A stretch of 64,000 bases of DNA, from NCBI GenBank assembly GCA_038744685.1, contig JBCDMB010000002.1, positions 62,001 to 126,000 of the forward strand, read 5' to 3'. The position numbers and the translations under genes are program-made. Source of the stretch: Verrucomicrobiota bacterium. Lineage in GTDB: Bacteria; Verrucomicrobiota; Verrucomicrobiia; Opitutales; Puniceicoccaceae. This document shows positions 9,849 to 19,388 of the stretch, piece by piece. Every line of letters begins with the position of its first letter. The stretch's first letter is position 1. Under the pieces are notes generated by a model, which made no database searches, had not been told where the DNA came from, and saw only the letters and a program-made list of their open reading frames with translations.

Positions 9849-11303
9849 ATGATTCATCGTGGAAGCATTCCGGCTCTTCTGCTGCTGTGCCATGTATCAC
9901 TGCTGTCCTCTCCTCCGAATATCCTCTTGATCTGTGTCGACGATCTAAGGCCAGAGCTCGGATGTTACGGCGTAGACTATATCCACAGTCCAAACATCGA
10001 TCTGCTTTCGTCAGAAGGACGAACATTCGCCAACCACTACGTGCAGGCACCAACCTGCGGAGCATCGCGTTACGCAATGCTGACTGGCACCTATGGACCT
10101 GCTGGAAACCATGCTCTCTTTGAAAGGGCTAGAAAAATTAACAAAAATCCGGGGGCGGTAGTCCCAAGCATGCCAGCATGGTTCCGACAAAACGGCTATG
10201 AGACGATCTCGATCGGAAAGGTGTCACACCATCCTGGAGGTCTGGGTGGAAACGACTGGGATGAAGAAAACCTCCTCGAGATGCCACTCTCATGGGATCA
10301 GAACCTGATGCCTTCAGGCATGTGGGATCATCCCAGAGGTGCGATGCATGGACTAGCAAACGGAGAGAAACGAGGGAAAGCGAGTGAGATGGATGTTTAT
10401 CAGGTCTTTGATGGACCTGACACCGCTTACCCGGATGGCTTAATTACCAATGGTGCGCTGGAGGAGCTGGATCGTCTTGCTCAGTCCGACAAGCCATTCT
10501 TCCTCGCCGTTGGACTGATTCGTCCACACCTCCCCTTTGGAGCTCCAGCCCGATACATGCAGCCTTATGAAAAGGTCGAGCTTCCAGAAATCCTCTATCC
10601 CGACAAACCCAATCATCGAACAACCTGGCATCGATCCGGCGAATTCATGAAGTACAATCGATGGGGAAGAGACCCCAACAGCGATGAAGGCTTTGGCGAG
10701 GAAGTCCGTAGACATTATGCCGCCTGCGTCACTTACGTTGATGCTCAGGTCGGTCGACTCCTCAATCGAATTGAGACACTTGGGCTTGAAGAAGATATGA
10801 TTGTAGTCCTCTGGGGTGACCATGGCTGGCATCTGGGAGAACACGCGATCTGGGGAAAACACTCACTCTTCGAGGAGTCGTTGCGCTCTCCTTTGATTAT
10901 TCGTCCCATTGATTCTCAATCACCCGGCGTAATGACAGAAGCAATTGTCGAATCGATCGACCTCTACCCGACCCTCTGCGAGCTTGCCGGCCTACCTATA
11001 CCGGACTCTCTCGACGGACATTCTCTGGTCCCGCAGATTGAGGATCCAGAGGTTCCAGGCCAAAGTGCAGTCTCGTATTCAGGATCGCAGGTAACTCTTC
11101 GGTCAGACCAATATCGCCTTATCATTCATAAGGATGGATACACCGAATTGTATGATCATCATTCGACCGATAAAGAAACCAAGAACCTCGCGCAAATAGC
11201 ACCCGAAACGGTTACTCAGATGGCTTTAGAGATCCGCGAACGCGTTCCGGAAAAGCTTCCGACAGGGTTTTTCAAAACTGTAAATTCCGGTAACGGAAAT
11301 TAG
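9849..11303 (+). CDS. Secreted sulfatase, iduronate-2-sulfatase-like
   Basis: A 484-residue sulfatase with a short signal peptide (residues 8-20). It belongs to the iduronate-2-sulfatase-like branch: [14 protein letters not shown] near the N-terminus, [12 protein letters not shown] with catalytic Cys70 (C-x-A-x-R variant, which is accepted for formylglycine formation), GKVSHH where other branches have GKWH, and [11 protein letters not shown] for the second metal site. Related enzymes act on 2-O-sulfated uronic acids or related sugars; here the substrate is unknown. It is 87 bases downstream of the previous sulfatase and probably closes that operon. Confidence 0.93.
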   Translation: MIHRGSIPALLLLCHVSLLSSPPNILLICVDDLRPELGCYGVDYIHSPNIDLLSSEGRTFANHYVQAPTCGASRYAMLTGTYGPAGNHALFERARKINKNPGAVVPSMPAWFRQNGYETISIGKVSHHPGGLGGNDWDEENLLEMPLSWDQNLMPSGMWDHPRGAMHGLANGEKRGKASEMDVYQVFDGPDTAYPDGLITNGALEELDRLAQSDKPFFLAVGLIRPHLPFGAPARYMQPYEKVELPEILYPDKPNHRTTWHRSGEFMKYNRWGRDPNSDEGFGEEVRRHYAACVTYVDAQVGRLLNRIETLGLEEDMIVVLWGDHGWHLGEHAIWGKHSLFEESLRSPLIIRPIDSQSPGVMTEAIVESIDLYPTLCELAGLPIPDSLDGHSLVPQIEDPEVPGQSAVSYSGSQVTLRSDQYRLIIHKDGYTELYDHHSTDKETKNLAQIAPETVTQMALEIRERVPEKLPTGFFKTVNSGNGN

Positions 11304-11388
11304 CTACTCGCCGCCCCTCCCTTCAGTCGACAATAGGGCAAAATCCTTCCGACGGCACGAAAGTTCGACTAGCCTGGTCTACAGAGAA

Positions 11389-11772
11389 ATGAATCATATC
11401 GAGACATACCTTCTTTGCGGCAATCAAGCCCATGACCTCGAAAGTCTAGACGAAGGAAAAGATGAGCTCCGAATCTGGATCACCCCATGTGGAGAACTTG
11501 ATTCAAAAGAAGAAGGAAAAGGTTTTCTCTTCCGAAAATACGAAAGAAAGTATCTGGAACTGCTTCTCGCCCCAGACGAAGAACTGGAGCCATATCTGCC
11601 ATTCATTGGTGGCGATTCAAATCGAGACCGAGAGAATGGAAAGGAATTCTTTTGTTTAAATTTTAGTGATTTCGAAATCGGATTCTGGGCTGAATGGCCA
11701 GAAAAGACCGAGGTAGAACCAAGCTGTGGTATCAATTTCGTTCGCTCCGCTTACTCCGTCGATACACCGTAA
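11389..11772 (+). CDS. Hypothetical acidic protein
   Basis: A 127-residue protein with no signal peptide and no family that I recognise. It is rich in Glu/Asp and aromatic residues and lacks membrane segments, so it is probably cytoplasmic and soluble. The codon pattern and length look genuine, and the next gene starts 22 bases downstream, so the two may be a unit. The base composition is more AT-rich than that of the sulfatase genes, which could mean a recent arrival. No function is offered. Confidence 0.55.
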   Translation: MNHIETYLLCGNQAHDLESLDEGKDELRIWITPCGELDSKEEGKGFLFRKYERKYLELLLAPDEELEPYLPFIGGDSNRDRENGKEFFCLNFSDFEIGFWAEWPEKTEVEPSCGINFVRSAYSVDTP

Positions 11773-11794
11773 TGTTCAAGAAAAGAGAGATTTA

Positions 11795-12127
11795 ATGAAA
11801 AGAACTTACGTAATCGGAGTTTCATTAGCGCTCGGCTTTTACTTTCTAGCTTACCTCTTGAATGTAGAACGGGGATGGCCCGGTTCACGGACAATGGAAT
11901 CTCTAGAAGAACAATTGCCACATCCTGCTCAATACAAGTGGAACAATAGAGTTTCACGGAGAGTTTTTTACCCAATCCATTACGTTGACAGGAAGGCGAG
12001 ATCTAGCTTTTGGAGTCCGACCGTAAGCGAATCTCGTGAGATTTGGGAATATGAAACCAACTCGAGCAACGCGGAGCAGGTCAATCCGACAACCATTCCG
12101 AAAAACCCTAAAAATCAATTGGACTAG
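11795..12127 (+). CDS. Hypothetical single-pass membrane or secreted protein
   Basis: 110 residues from the ATG at 11795, which has an AAGAGAGA purine run 6 bases upstream; an earlier in-frame start at 11726 would overlap the previous gene and spoil the signal sequence. The N-terminus MKRTYVIGVSLALGFYFLAY is a typical signal anchor; the remainder is polar, with many Arg, Ser and Asn and no recognisable motif. Likely membrane-anchored with the C-terminal part outside the cytoplasm. Family unknown. Confidence 0.5.
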   Translation: MKRTYVIGVSLALGFYFLAYLLNVERGWPGSRTMESLEEQLPHPAQYKWNNRVSRRVFYPIHYVDRKARSSFWSPTVSESREIWEYETNSSNAEQVNPTTIPKNPKNQLD

Positions 12128-12254
12128 GTGGCTTGCTGACGGGTTGCCTGTCCTCTACGGTCGCTAAAGAATCGTTGAGTCTGCAATTCGTGCGAAACCA
12201 CTCGACCTACCCAGTCTGTAAACTCACCCACACCCATCCCAAACCACAGTCCGT

Positions 12255-13397
12255 ATGAAATTTCCTAAAATCCGTTCAGTCGCTCTCTTTACGCTATTTG
12301 GCCTTTCCGGCGTCGCTGAAGATTTGACGGTCTTCTTTGGCACTGGTGGGCGAGGATCAGAGGGCATCTACAAAACCACCTTCAATACGAGTACCGGAAA
12401 GTTTGGAACCATCGATTTAGCCGCTGAGTCACAATCACCCGGTTTTCTGGCCCTCCATCCCGACGGCGACAAACTTTATGCCGTTGAACGGTGGGACAAC
12501 GATGCGGGTGCGGCTGGCTATCGGATTGAGGAAGATGGCAGTCTCACGCTCGTAAATCGCGTCTCCAGTGGCGATGGCCCGGGGGCCCATCTTGCCGTCC
12601 ACCCAACAGGCAAGTTCCTGATCACTGCGCAGTATGGAGGAGGATCAGTTGCACTCTTTCCGATCAATACAGAGGGCCAGTTGGGAATCCCTAAACTCTA
12701 CGAACACGAAGGGTCTTCGGGAGTAGTAGAAAGACGTCAGAAGGCCCCGCATCCCCATTGGACAGGGTTCTCACCAGACGGCCGTTTTGCTCTCGTGCCT
12801 GATCTCGGGAAAGATGGCATCGTCATCTACCGGGTTGATGCAGAGACACCGTCTCTCGTGCCACACGGTTTCGCAGCCTCCGTTCCCGGAGGCGGAGCGC
12901 GCCACATGCGCTTCTCCCCAAACGGAGAGTATATCTATCTGCTGAACGAGCTAACGCTCGATGTAAGCACTTTCAAATGGAATGGTGACACGGGAACAGC
13001 AACTCTCCTTACAACTACGCCTACACTCACTGAGGCGGCCAAATCTGCAGAATCGTTTAATTCAGCCGCAGAGATTCTCGTGCACCCTGATCTGCCGACT
13101 CTCTACACCTCTAACCGCGGCCATGATTCAGTTTCAGTCTTTCAAATAGGGTCAAATCCAGAAGATCTGGAAGTTGTCCAGGTCCAGCCCGTTCGAGGTG
13201 CTTTTCCCCGTAATATCAATCTCGATCCCAGTGGATCATGGCTATTGGCAGCCGGAGCAGACTCAAACACTGTATCCGCCCATCGGATTGATAGCGAGTC
13301 TGGGAAGCTCACGTACCAGCGGCGGAGCGTGATCAACGTCCCGAACCCGATCTGCATTCTCTTCGTTCCGGGAAAAAATGCACCGCCAAAAGGCTAA
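12255..13397 (+). CDS. Secreted lactonase-family beta-propeller protein
   Basis: A 380-residue protein with a signal peptide (residues 9-20) followed by a seven-bladed beta-propeller of the 6-phosphogluconolactonase (YbhE/Pgl) type. The repeated blade signatures are visible: SPGFLALHPDGDKLYAVE, GAHLAVHPTGKFLITAQYGG, HWTGFSPDGRFALVPDLG, RHMRFSPNGEYIYLLNE, and FPRNINLDPSGSWLLAAG. Family members hydrolyse sugar lactones or remain unassigned; the exported location argues for an external sugar lactone rather than 6-phosphogluconolactone. It ends tail to tail with, and overlaps by 4 bases, the AraC-type regulator. Confidence 0.85.
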   Translation: MKFPKIRSVALFTLFGLSGVAEDLTVFFGTGGRGSEGIYKTTFNTSTGKFGTIDLAAESQSPGFLALHPDGDKLYAVERWDNDAGAAGYRIEEDGSLTLVNRVSSGDGPGAHLAVHPTGKFLITAQYGGGSVALFPINTEGQLGIPKLYEHEGSSGVVERRQKAPHPHWTGFSPDGRFALVPDLGKDGIVIYRVDAETPSLVPHGFAASVPGGGARHMRFSPNGEYIYLLNELTLDVSTFKWNGDTGTATLLTTTPTLTEAAKSAESFNSAAEILVHPDLPTLYTSNRGHDSVSVFQIGSNPEDLEVVQVQPVRGAFPRNINLDPSGSWLLAAGADSNTVSAHRIDSESGKLTYQRRSVINVPNPICILFVPGKNAPPKG

Positions 13398-14137
13398 TGC
13401 ATATGCTCTTTCCGGTAAACACTTGGGCTCATTCCCGTCTGAGTTCGGAAAGCACGGGAGAAATGGCTATGATCATAAAATCCACAGCGCAAGCCCACTG
13501 ATGCGACGGTTGAATCGGTTGTTTCCAGTAGTCGACACGCCTTCCTTACGCGCACCCGTTGGAGATACTCCTTTGGACTCATGCCAAAAACCGAATGGAA
13601 ACGACGGACGAACTGGCTGTGGGATAAGCCGCAACTTCTGGCAAGCTCCGAAATCCTTAGATCACTTCCATAGTTTTCCTGCATAATTCGCACGGCTTTA
13701 AACAAACGCCCGAAACGATTTTCGATCACACGATCTTCGGCAAATAGCTGATGAATTCCTGCAACCCCAATCACTTCTCCTTCGCTGTTTCGCACTGGAA
13801 ACTTGCTGTAAATCACTATGTTTTCTGATCCAGCTTCCTCGGGCGCCGGTGCCAACTGATTGAGTATAGGCCTACCTGATCTCATGACCATCCGATCCCC
13901 TTCCACATAGTTATCCGCCCGCGAATCCGGCCAGTAATCAGCGTCCCTTCTACCCAGTGTTTCGCCCTCATCAGCAGCGTTACAATACTCACACCCGCGG
14001 CGATTCTGCATCACGAACCTACCCTCGCGATCCTTCATAAAAAAAGCCTGCTCGACCAGTGCATCACTCAATTCTCGGGTCAACGAACGCCAATTCACCT
14101 GTTGCAAAAAGCTCTCGGCATCAAACTCCGTTTTCAT
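13394..14137 (-). CDS. AraC-family transcriptional regulator with PAS sensor domain
   Basis: A 247-residue protein. Residues about 20-130 form a PAS-like sensor (FFMKDREGRFVMQNRR, then FPVRNSEGEVIGVAGIHQLF), and residues about 150-247 carry the two helix-turn-helix motifs of the AraC/XylS family (LRISELARSCGLSHSQFVRR and VASVGLRCGFYDHSHFSRAF, ending in TGMSPSVYRKEH). A CEYC pair in the PAS domain could bind metal or sense redox. It is transcribed divergently from the long catabolic operon starting at 14210, with a 72-base gap, so it probably controls that operon in response to an intracellular metabolite. The ligand is inferred, not seen. Confidence 0.93.
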   Translation of the reverse strand: MKTEFDAESFLQQVNWRSLTRELSDALVEQAFFMKDREGRFVMQNRRGCEYCNAADEGETLGRRDADYWPDSRADNYVEGDRMVMRSGRPILNQLAPAPEEAGSENIVIYSKFPVRNSEGEVIGVAGIHQLFAEDRVIENRFGRLFKAVRIMQENYGSDLRISELARSCGLSHSQFVRRFHSVFGMSPKEYLQRVRVRKACRLLETTDSTVASVGLRCGFYDHSHFSRAFRTQTGMSPSVYRKEHMH

Positions 14138-14209
14138 GCGTAATTTTTACACGAAGAAGCGTCAGAGTTACAAGACAAGATTGCAGGTCGTCTGTAAGGT
14201 CGCAGGACG

Positions 14210-15013
14210 ATGTCAAAACCCCGACTCGAGAAGACGTCTATTGTCGTAGTAGGCGGCACTACGGGCTTAGGCCTTTCCTCGGCGCTCGCGTTTATCGGTG
14301 CAGGTGCGAGTGTTGCGGTGATCGGTCGCAATCCCGAAAGCGCGGCAAGAGCACTGACCAAGCTGGAAGAGGTTGATCCGAATCGTTGTCTGGCCATTTG
14401 CGGTGACGCAATTGATCCTGCGACAACACCGAAAGCAATCGATGCCTGTCTGGAAAAGTTCGGAAGCTTCGAAGGCCTGTATCATGTAGCCGGTGGGAGT
14501 GGGCGTCGTTTCGGAGATGGACCGTTACATGAAGTCGCGGACGAGGGGATCGACTTCACCCTAAACCTCAATTTGAAGTCACTGATCCTGAGCAACCGTG
14601 CTGCGATCCGGGTCTTTCTCGAGCGAAAGACTGCGGGTCGAGTTCTGAATATGGGATCTGTCCTCGGTTACTCCCCTTCCCCGCGTTATTTCTCTACCCA
14701 CATTTATGCTGCCGCCAAGTCAGCTATTATCGGGTTTACCAAGTCGATCGCCGCTTTCTATTCTCGGGAAAACATCCGCTGCAACGTGATCGCTCCTGCG
14801 CTGGTTGAAACACCGATGGCTCAGCGAGCTGCAGAGGATGACGTCATTCAGGGTTTCATCAAAACCAAACAGCCTCTGGATGGCGGCCGGATTGGCCGCC
14901 CGGAAGACCTCGATGGTCTCGCGACTTATCTTTTGTCCGAGGAAAGTCGTTTCGTCACCGGACAAGTCATTGCCGTCGACGGCGGTTGGACCGTATCGGA
15001 GGGGCAGTTTTAG
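14210..15013 (+). CDS. Short-chain dehydrogenase/reductase (SDR)
   Basis: A 267-residue classical SDR. The cofactor motif is a variant VVGGTTGLGL (residues 13-22) in place of TGxxxGxG; the catalytic Ser150, Tyr166 and Lys170 are in NMGSVLG and IYAAAKS. The C-terminal VTGQVIAVDGGWT is the usual substrate-loop end. It is the first gene of the compact operon, 72 bases from the divergent AraC regulator, and the next gene follows after 11 bases. It likely oxidises or reduces a hydroxyl of the sugar-derived substrate with NAD(P)H. The exact substrate is unknown. Confidence 0.93.
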   Translation: MSKPRLEKTSIVVVGGTTGLGLSSALAFIGAGASVAVIGRNPESAARALTKLEEVDPNRCLAICGDAIDPATTPKAIDACLEKFGSFEGLYHVAGGSGRRFGDGPLHEVADEGIDFTLNLNLKSLILSNRAAIRVFLERKTAGRVLNMGSVLGYSPSPRYFSTHIYAAAKSAIIGFTKSIAAFYSRENIRCNVIAPALVETPMAQRAAEDDVIQGFIKTKQPLDGGRIGRPEDLDGLATYLLSEESRFVTGQVIAVDGGWTVSEGQF

Positions 15014-15024
15014 GGAGGTCTTGC

Positions 15025-16152
15025 ATGACAAAGGATTACACAGACTTGCTTCCTTTACTTCGCGAAGCCCTGAAACAGCCTTCCGAGCTACGGGCGATGC
15101 TGGGCTTTGACGGAACAGTCGATGTCATTTGCAGACCTGTGGAATCCCGTCAGGGCAGTGGCAACGCGTTCACACCCTTCGCAACTCTAGGTGATTTCGG
15201 GCAGCGGGTGGTCGATGCGGACGGGAAGAGCGCCTTGATAGAGATTGTCAAGGAGCGGGAAAAAATCGGTGGAAACGGACCGATCATGGCCCATGCGCTT
15301 TCCCGGTCGGGAGTGGACATCGACTACATCGGTCCTCTCGGCACTCCGGAACTCCATCCTGCCTACGCGGATTTCGCCGAAAGGATCAAAGTCCACTCTG
15401 TGGCCGAGCCTGCCGTAACCCACGCTTTGGAGTTTTCGAACGGCAAGCTCATGCTTTCGACAATCTCAAACTACGAAGGGGTGACCGCCTCCTCGATCGA
15501 AGAAGTCCTTGAAAAGAACGCCCTGATCGAAACGGTCCGGCACACCCGACTCTGTTGCTTCCTGAACTGGACCTGCTTACCCGAATTGGAGTCGATCATG
15601 GCTTGGTTCCTTGCAGATGTTCTGCCACTGGTCGGCGAGGAAAGGGAACGCATTTTCTTTTTCGATCTCGCCGATCCGTCCATGCGCTCCGACGAAGATT
15701 TGCGCCGCGTCCTTTGGCTGATCGGAAAATTCAGTGCGTTCAGCAAAGTTGTCCTCGGGATGAATCTAAACGAGGCCCAACAGGTTGCTCGTGCGTTTTC
15801 GATTGATGAACCCATTTCCGAAGCAGGTTCGCTGAGTCAGGCCCTCGAGGCGATTCGCTCCAAGCTTGGGATCTACTGCGCAATGGCTCACCCGGTCGAT
15901 TTCGCAGCCTGCGCGACCGCAGAAGGGCAATGGGCCGTCGCCGGCCCACACACCACCAAGCCAAGGATCACGACCGGTGCAGGCGATCATTTGAACGCCG
16001 GTTTTTGCCTAGGGCTGATGCTTGGCTTCCAGCCCTTACATGCTCTTCAACTTGGGGTTCTCTTCTCGGGCTTCTACGTCCGCACCGCGACCTCACCCCG
16101 CCTTCAAGACATCCCAGAATTTATCGATCAGCTTAGAACAAATCCGGAATGA
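15025..16152 (+). CDS. PfkB-family carbohydrate kinase-like protein
   Basis: 375 residues from ATG 15025, which has a strong GGGAGGT Shine-Dalgarno 5 bases upstream; the longer frame from 14986 would overlap the SDR and is unlikely. The second PfkB signature is present near the C-terminus (TTGAGDHLNAGF, catalytic base Asp about residue 321), and an early GGNGPIMAHALSRSG matches the N-terminal sugar-site region of ribokinase-like enzymes. Such proteins phosphorylate sugars or sugar acids with ATP. It overlaps the SIS gene by 4 bases. Its divergence from ordinary ribokinases and its setting suggest an unusual sugar as substrate. Confidence 0.85.
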   Translation: MTKDYTDLLPLLREALKQPSELRAMLGFDGTVDVICRPVESRQGSGNAFTPFATLGDFGQRVVDADGKSALIEIVKEREKIGGNGPIMAHALSRSGVDIDYIGPLGTPELHPAYADFAERIKVHSVAEPAVTHALEFSNGKLMLSTISNYEGVTASSIEEVLEKNALIETVRHTRLCCFLNWTCLPELESIMAWFLADVLPLVGEERERIFFFDLADPSMRSDEDLRRVLWLIGKFSAFSKVVLGMNLNEAQQVARAFSIDEPISEAGSLSQALEAIRSKLGIYCAMAHPVDFAACATAEGQWAVAGPHTTKPRITTGAGDHLNAGFCLGLMLGFQPLHALQLGVLFSGFYVRTATSPRLQDIPEFIDQLRTNPE

Positions 16153-16931
16153 CTCCTACTGAACAGTATCTCGAAAAATCCCGAGGCATTCTTGAAGCGG
16201 TTGCCGCCCAGGAATCCACGATTAACCAAGTCGCCGACCTCTTCTCCAAAACAATTCTGGCAGGGCAGATGGTCCACCTCTTCGGCTCCGGGCACAGTCG
16301 GATGATGACAGAGGAAATGTGGCCCCGTTACGGATCCTTCCCCGGCTTTAACCCGATCGTCGAGCTATCGCTTTCCTTCCACAACCTCGTTGTGGGAGCA
16401 AACGGCCAGCGACAAGCCATGTTTCTGGAGAATGTAAGCGGCCTCGCCGACCGGATCCTCCGCAACTACGATCTGACTGCAGAAGACTCGGCCTTGGTCA
16501 TCTCATCAAGTGGTTGCAACATTGTGCCGATTGAGATGGCGGAAATTTTTCAACGACGCAGTGTCAAAGTCGTTGCTCTGATCAGCAAACTTCATTCTGA
16601 GCCGAGTGCCAGCAAGCGGGGCGATGGTAAAAAACTCCAGGACTTCGCCGACATCGTTCTGGATACAGGCGCACCTCTCGGTGACGCGATGGTAAGGATA
16701 GACGGGTTGGATACGCCGGTTGCACCGGGTTCGACAGTGGGAGGCTGCTTGATCATCAACTCAATCAAAGCCGAAGTTGCTCATCGGCTTACCGCAGCGG
16801 GTCATCCGCCAAAGGTCTTGAGTGCCGGAGCGGTGGTTGGGGCCGAAAGAGCCGTCGAGCTCTTCGAGAGCGCCTACGATGAGCATGCCCACCGGATCGC
16901 CCGCTACTATGAGAATGTCGGCAAACCGTAG
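16149..16931 (+). CDS. SIS-domain protein (UPF0309-like sugar isomerase/phosphosugar binder)
   Basis: A 260-residue single SIS domain. Phosphosugar-binding signatures are seen: LFGSGHSRMMTEEMWPRYGS near residues 44-63 and ALVISSSGCNIVPIEMAE near 118-135. The GSGHS start and the PRYGSFPGFNP stretch are typical of the UPF0309 group related to N-acetylmuramic acid 6-phosphate etherase and phosphosugar isomerases. Start overlaps the kinase stop by 4 bases (translational coupling), and the FAD oxidoreductase follows 3 bases later. It probably isomerises or deaminates a phosphorylated intermediate made by the adjacent kinase. Exact chemistry not known. Confidence 0.88.
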   Translation: MTPTEQYLEKSRGILEAVAAQESTINQVADLFSKTILAGQMVHLFGSGHSRMMTEEMWPRYGSFPGFNPIVELSLSFHNLVVGANGQRQAMFLENVSGLADRILRNYDLTAEDSALVISSSGCNIVPIEMAEIFQRRSVKVVALISKLHSEPSASKRGDGKKLQDFADIVLDTGAPLGDAMVRIDGLDTPVAPGSTVGGCLIINSIKAEVAHRLTAAGHPPKVLSAGAVVGAERAVELFESAYDEHAHRIARYYENVGKP

Positions 16932-16934
16932 TGT

Positions 16935-18326
16935 ATGAATATTCTCGATACGAAAAGGATCCCCATCATCCTCGAAACCGACGTGCTTGTGATCGGGGCC
17001 GGCTCGGCTGGATGCAGTGCGGCCATCGCCGCGGGGCAGACGGGAGAGATTCAGGTGGCATTGGTCGATCGCGGTGGCTTCCCGGGAGGGATCTCAACTC
17101 AAGCGCTTGACACATTCTATGGATTCTTCACTCCCGGTGAGACCGCAAAAAAGGTCGCCGGTGGTATTGGTGATCAAGTGGTCGACTCCCTCGATGCTGT
17201 TGGAGCGGTGTTTTTGCGGCCCAATACCTACGGCGCCGGAGCAGGCGTCAACTATAACCCCGAGCGCCTTAAACTGGTTTGGGACCAATTACTCGCCGAG
17301 GCCGGCGTCTCCGTACTTCTCCATACGACATTGGTCGAGGTCGAAAAAGAATCCGGGCGGATCGAATCTGTTGTCGTGCACGGCAAACAGGGCTTTGGAC
17401 GAGTCAAGGCAAAGCAATACATCGATGCGTCAGGCGATGCGGATTTTTGCCATCTTGCGGAAATTCCCTACGAGATCGCCGGCGAGCATGAGCCGGTGCA
17501 GACGATGACAACGACTTTTCGAATGTCCAATGTAGATCTCGATGCATACCAGCGGGCGGGAGGAAAGAAGATGCTCATGGAAAAGATGGAGGAAGCGGTC
17601 GAGAGCGGTACCCACGCCCTTCCACGAAAAGCAGGCAGTGTTCACAAAATGAATGCGGAAGGGTGCATATCGACAGTAGCGGTGCGGGTAGCCGGATTCT
17701 CCGGACTCGATGCCCGGGAGCTGAGCTTGGCCGAACGCGAAGGTCGCCGCCAAGCTTTTATCTATGAGGATTTTCTGCGCGATTGCGTCCCCGGCTTCGA
17801 GCGGTCAAACATCATCGGTCTTTCGACGGGAATCGGTGTTCGCGAAAGCCGCCGGGTCTACGGGCACTACCGTTTGACTCGCGAGGATTGTCTGGAAAGG
17901 GCTACATTCGACGACAAGGTCCTGATCTGCGGAGCACCGATTGAGGACCACCGGCAGTCGGCAGATGGGGAAGAAGAAACCCACTGGGCATACGTTCCAG
18001 AGAGCGGGGTTTATGAGGTGCCGTTCCGCTGCCTCGTTCCAAAAAACACCGATCAGGCTCTTGTTTGCGGACGCTGTTTTAGTGCGACCCATGATGCACA
18101 TGCCTCCTGTCGCTCGATGGCTCAAACCATGGCCATGGGTCACGCAGCTGGAGTTGCTGCAGCCTTTGCGGTAGACTCAGGAATCGCTCCAATGGATGTC
18201 CCTACCCTAACCCTTCAAGACACCCTGCGATCCCAGGGTGCTGTTCTCGAGATTCCCGATGCACTCGCCGATACATCGGAAAACGGCTGGTCCAACAATC
18301 GGAAAGCCTCGACTCCCCGAACCTAA
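16935..18326 (+). CDS. FAD-dependent oxidoreductase
   Basis: A 463-residue flavoprotein of the FAD_oxidored type. The N-terminus has the dinucleotide-binding motif VIGAGSAGCSAAIAAG followed by an acidic-tipped strand (VALVDRGG), and the C-terminal FAD contact is CGRCFSATHDAHASCRSMAQ. A conserved ASGDADFCHLAE segment (about residues 160-171) is the usual second FAD region. No signal peptide, so cytoplasmic. Members are widespread in PVC and soil bacteria near sugar catabolism genes and are mostly uncharacterised; a role as sugar or polyol dehydrogenase is inferred from the operon. It sits 3 bases after the SIS gene and 21 before the MetE-like gene. Confidence 0.9.
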   Translation: MNILDTKRIPIILETDVLVIGAGSAGCSAAIAAGQTGEIQVALVDRGGFPGGISTQALDTFYGFFTPGETAKKVAGGIGDQVVDSLDAVGAVFLRPNTYGAGAGVNYNPERLKLVWDQLLAEAGVSVLLHTTLVEVEKESGRIESVVVHGKQGFGRVKAKQYIDASGDADFCHLAEIPYEIAGEHEPVQTMTTTFRMSNVDLDAYQRAGGKKMLMEKMEEAVESGTHALPRKAGSVHKMNAEGCISTVAVRVAGFSGLDARELSLAEREGRRQAFIYEDFLRDCVPGFERSNIIGLSTGIGVRESRRVYGHYRLTREDCLERATFDDKVLICGAPIEDHRQSADGEEETHWAYVPESGVYEVPFRCLVPKNTDQALVCGRCFSATHDAHASCRSMAQTMAMGHAAGVAAAFAVDSGIAPMDVPTLTLQDTLRSQGAVLEIPDALADTSENGWSNNRKASTPRT

Positions 18327-18347
18327 GAAAACCCAGAGAGTTTATTC

Positions 18348-19388
18348 ATGAAAGAACGACCCCTTCGAACCTCCGTAATCGGTAGCTATCCTTTCCCTTC
18401 GTGGCTGAACTTTGCGAGCCAGCATCTCGATGAATTCGGTGTGTCTGACATAGCCGAGATCCAGGACGATGCTGTAATCGCAGCCATTCACGATCAGGAG
18501 TCCGCAGGCCTCGATGCGATCACGGATGGAGAGCAGACGCGGCTCGATTTCAATCTCTCCTTTTATGGCTACCTGAGCGGAATTGAACTCGAGTCGAAAA
18601 GTCCACGCCTGCATGGCCCCCCTGCCCACGACCAACGAGGAAAGCACCGCTTGACGGGAACGTTAACGGCACCTGCAGGTCTGGGTGCAGTGGAGGAATT
18701 TGAGCGATTGAAACGATTGGCGCCCGATAGCGAGGCTACTTTGAAAGCCTCGGTCCCCGGGCCTTACACAATGAGTGGTCGTCTTCTTCCGAATGAAGAG
18801 TATCCGGATCGATGGGCGATCACTGAAGCCTTGCTACCTTTGATCAGAGAAGAGCTGATCAAACTGGCAGAAGCCGGGTGCACCGAGATCTGCGTGGATG
18901 AACCGTCCATGAGCTGCTATGCGTTCAAAGAGAACACTTCTCGCTTCGTCGACATCTTCAACCGGACGGTCGAGGGAATTCGTGGAAAAGTGCGCATCTG
19001 CACGCACCTTTGTTTCGGTAATTTCAAGGGGCACGCAGTCGGCTTAAGGAAAATTGCGCCCATGTTTCCTGCGTTTCTTGATTTTCATGTCGACGAAATG
19101 CATGTCGAGATGGCGAGCCGGGAGTTTTCGGAAATCGAGGCGATCAGCCAAATCGCCGAGTGCATGGATGTGGCTGTGGGAATCGTCGACGTAAAAAGCT
19201 ACTACATCGAAAGTGAGGCCGATATCGTCGAGCGGGTAAATCTCTGTCTCGAACACGCTCCAGCCGAAAAGCTTGTCTTCGCACCGGACTGCGGTCTCAG
19301 CCAAACCGCTCGCTGGGCCGCGAAGAAGAAGCTCGTTAATATGGTCGCCGGAGTACACAAGGTGCGCAAATCCATCGGCTGCGAATGA
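18348..19388 (+). CDS. Half-size MetE-core (cobalamin-independent methionine synthase C-domain-like) protein
   Basis: A 346-residue (beta/alpha)8 protein matching only the catalytic half of MetE, with the zinc ligands in place: His220 and Cys222 in CTHLCFGN, Glu254 in MHVEMASREF, and Cys315 in FAPDCGLSQTARW. It starts with SVIGSYPFPSWL, the usual opening of this family, and has DEPSMSCYAF. Full MetE is about 750 residues, so the N-terminal domain is absent. In archaea and some bacteria such short proteins transfer methyl groups between different donors and thiols. Within this sugar operon a role in methionine synthesis is unlikely; removing or moving a methyl group from a methylated sugar is one idea (inference). 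It overlaps the next gene by 4 bases. Confidence 0.88.
   Translation: MKERPLRTSVIGSYPFPSWLNFASQHLDEFGVSDIAEIQDDAVIAAIHDQESAGLDAITDGEQTRLDFNLSFYGYLSGIELESKSPRLHGPPAHDQRGKHRLTGTLTAPAGLGAVEEFERLKRLAPDSEATLKASVPGPYTMSGRLLPNEEYPDRWAITEALLPLIREELIKLAEAGCTEICVDEPSMSCYAFKENTSRFVDIFNRTVEGIRGKVRICTHLCFGNFKGHAVGLRKIAPMFPAFLDFHVDEMHVEMASREFSEIEAISQIAECMDVAVGIVDVKSYYIESEADIVERVNLCLEHAPAEKLVFAPDCGLSQTARWAAKKKLVNMVAGVHKVRKSIGCE

Noticed and set aside
13950-14060. CEYC pair in the PAS domain of the AraC-type regulator as a metal site
   Set aside because: Two cysteines alone do not establish metal binding; kept only as a remark in the gene entry.
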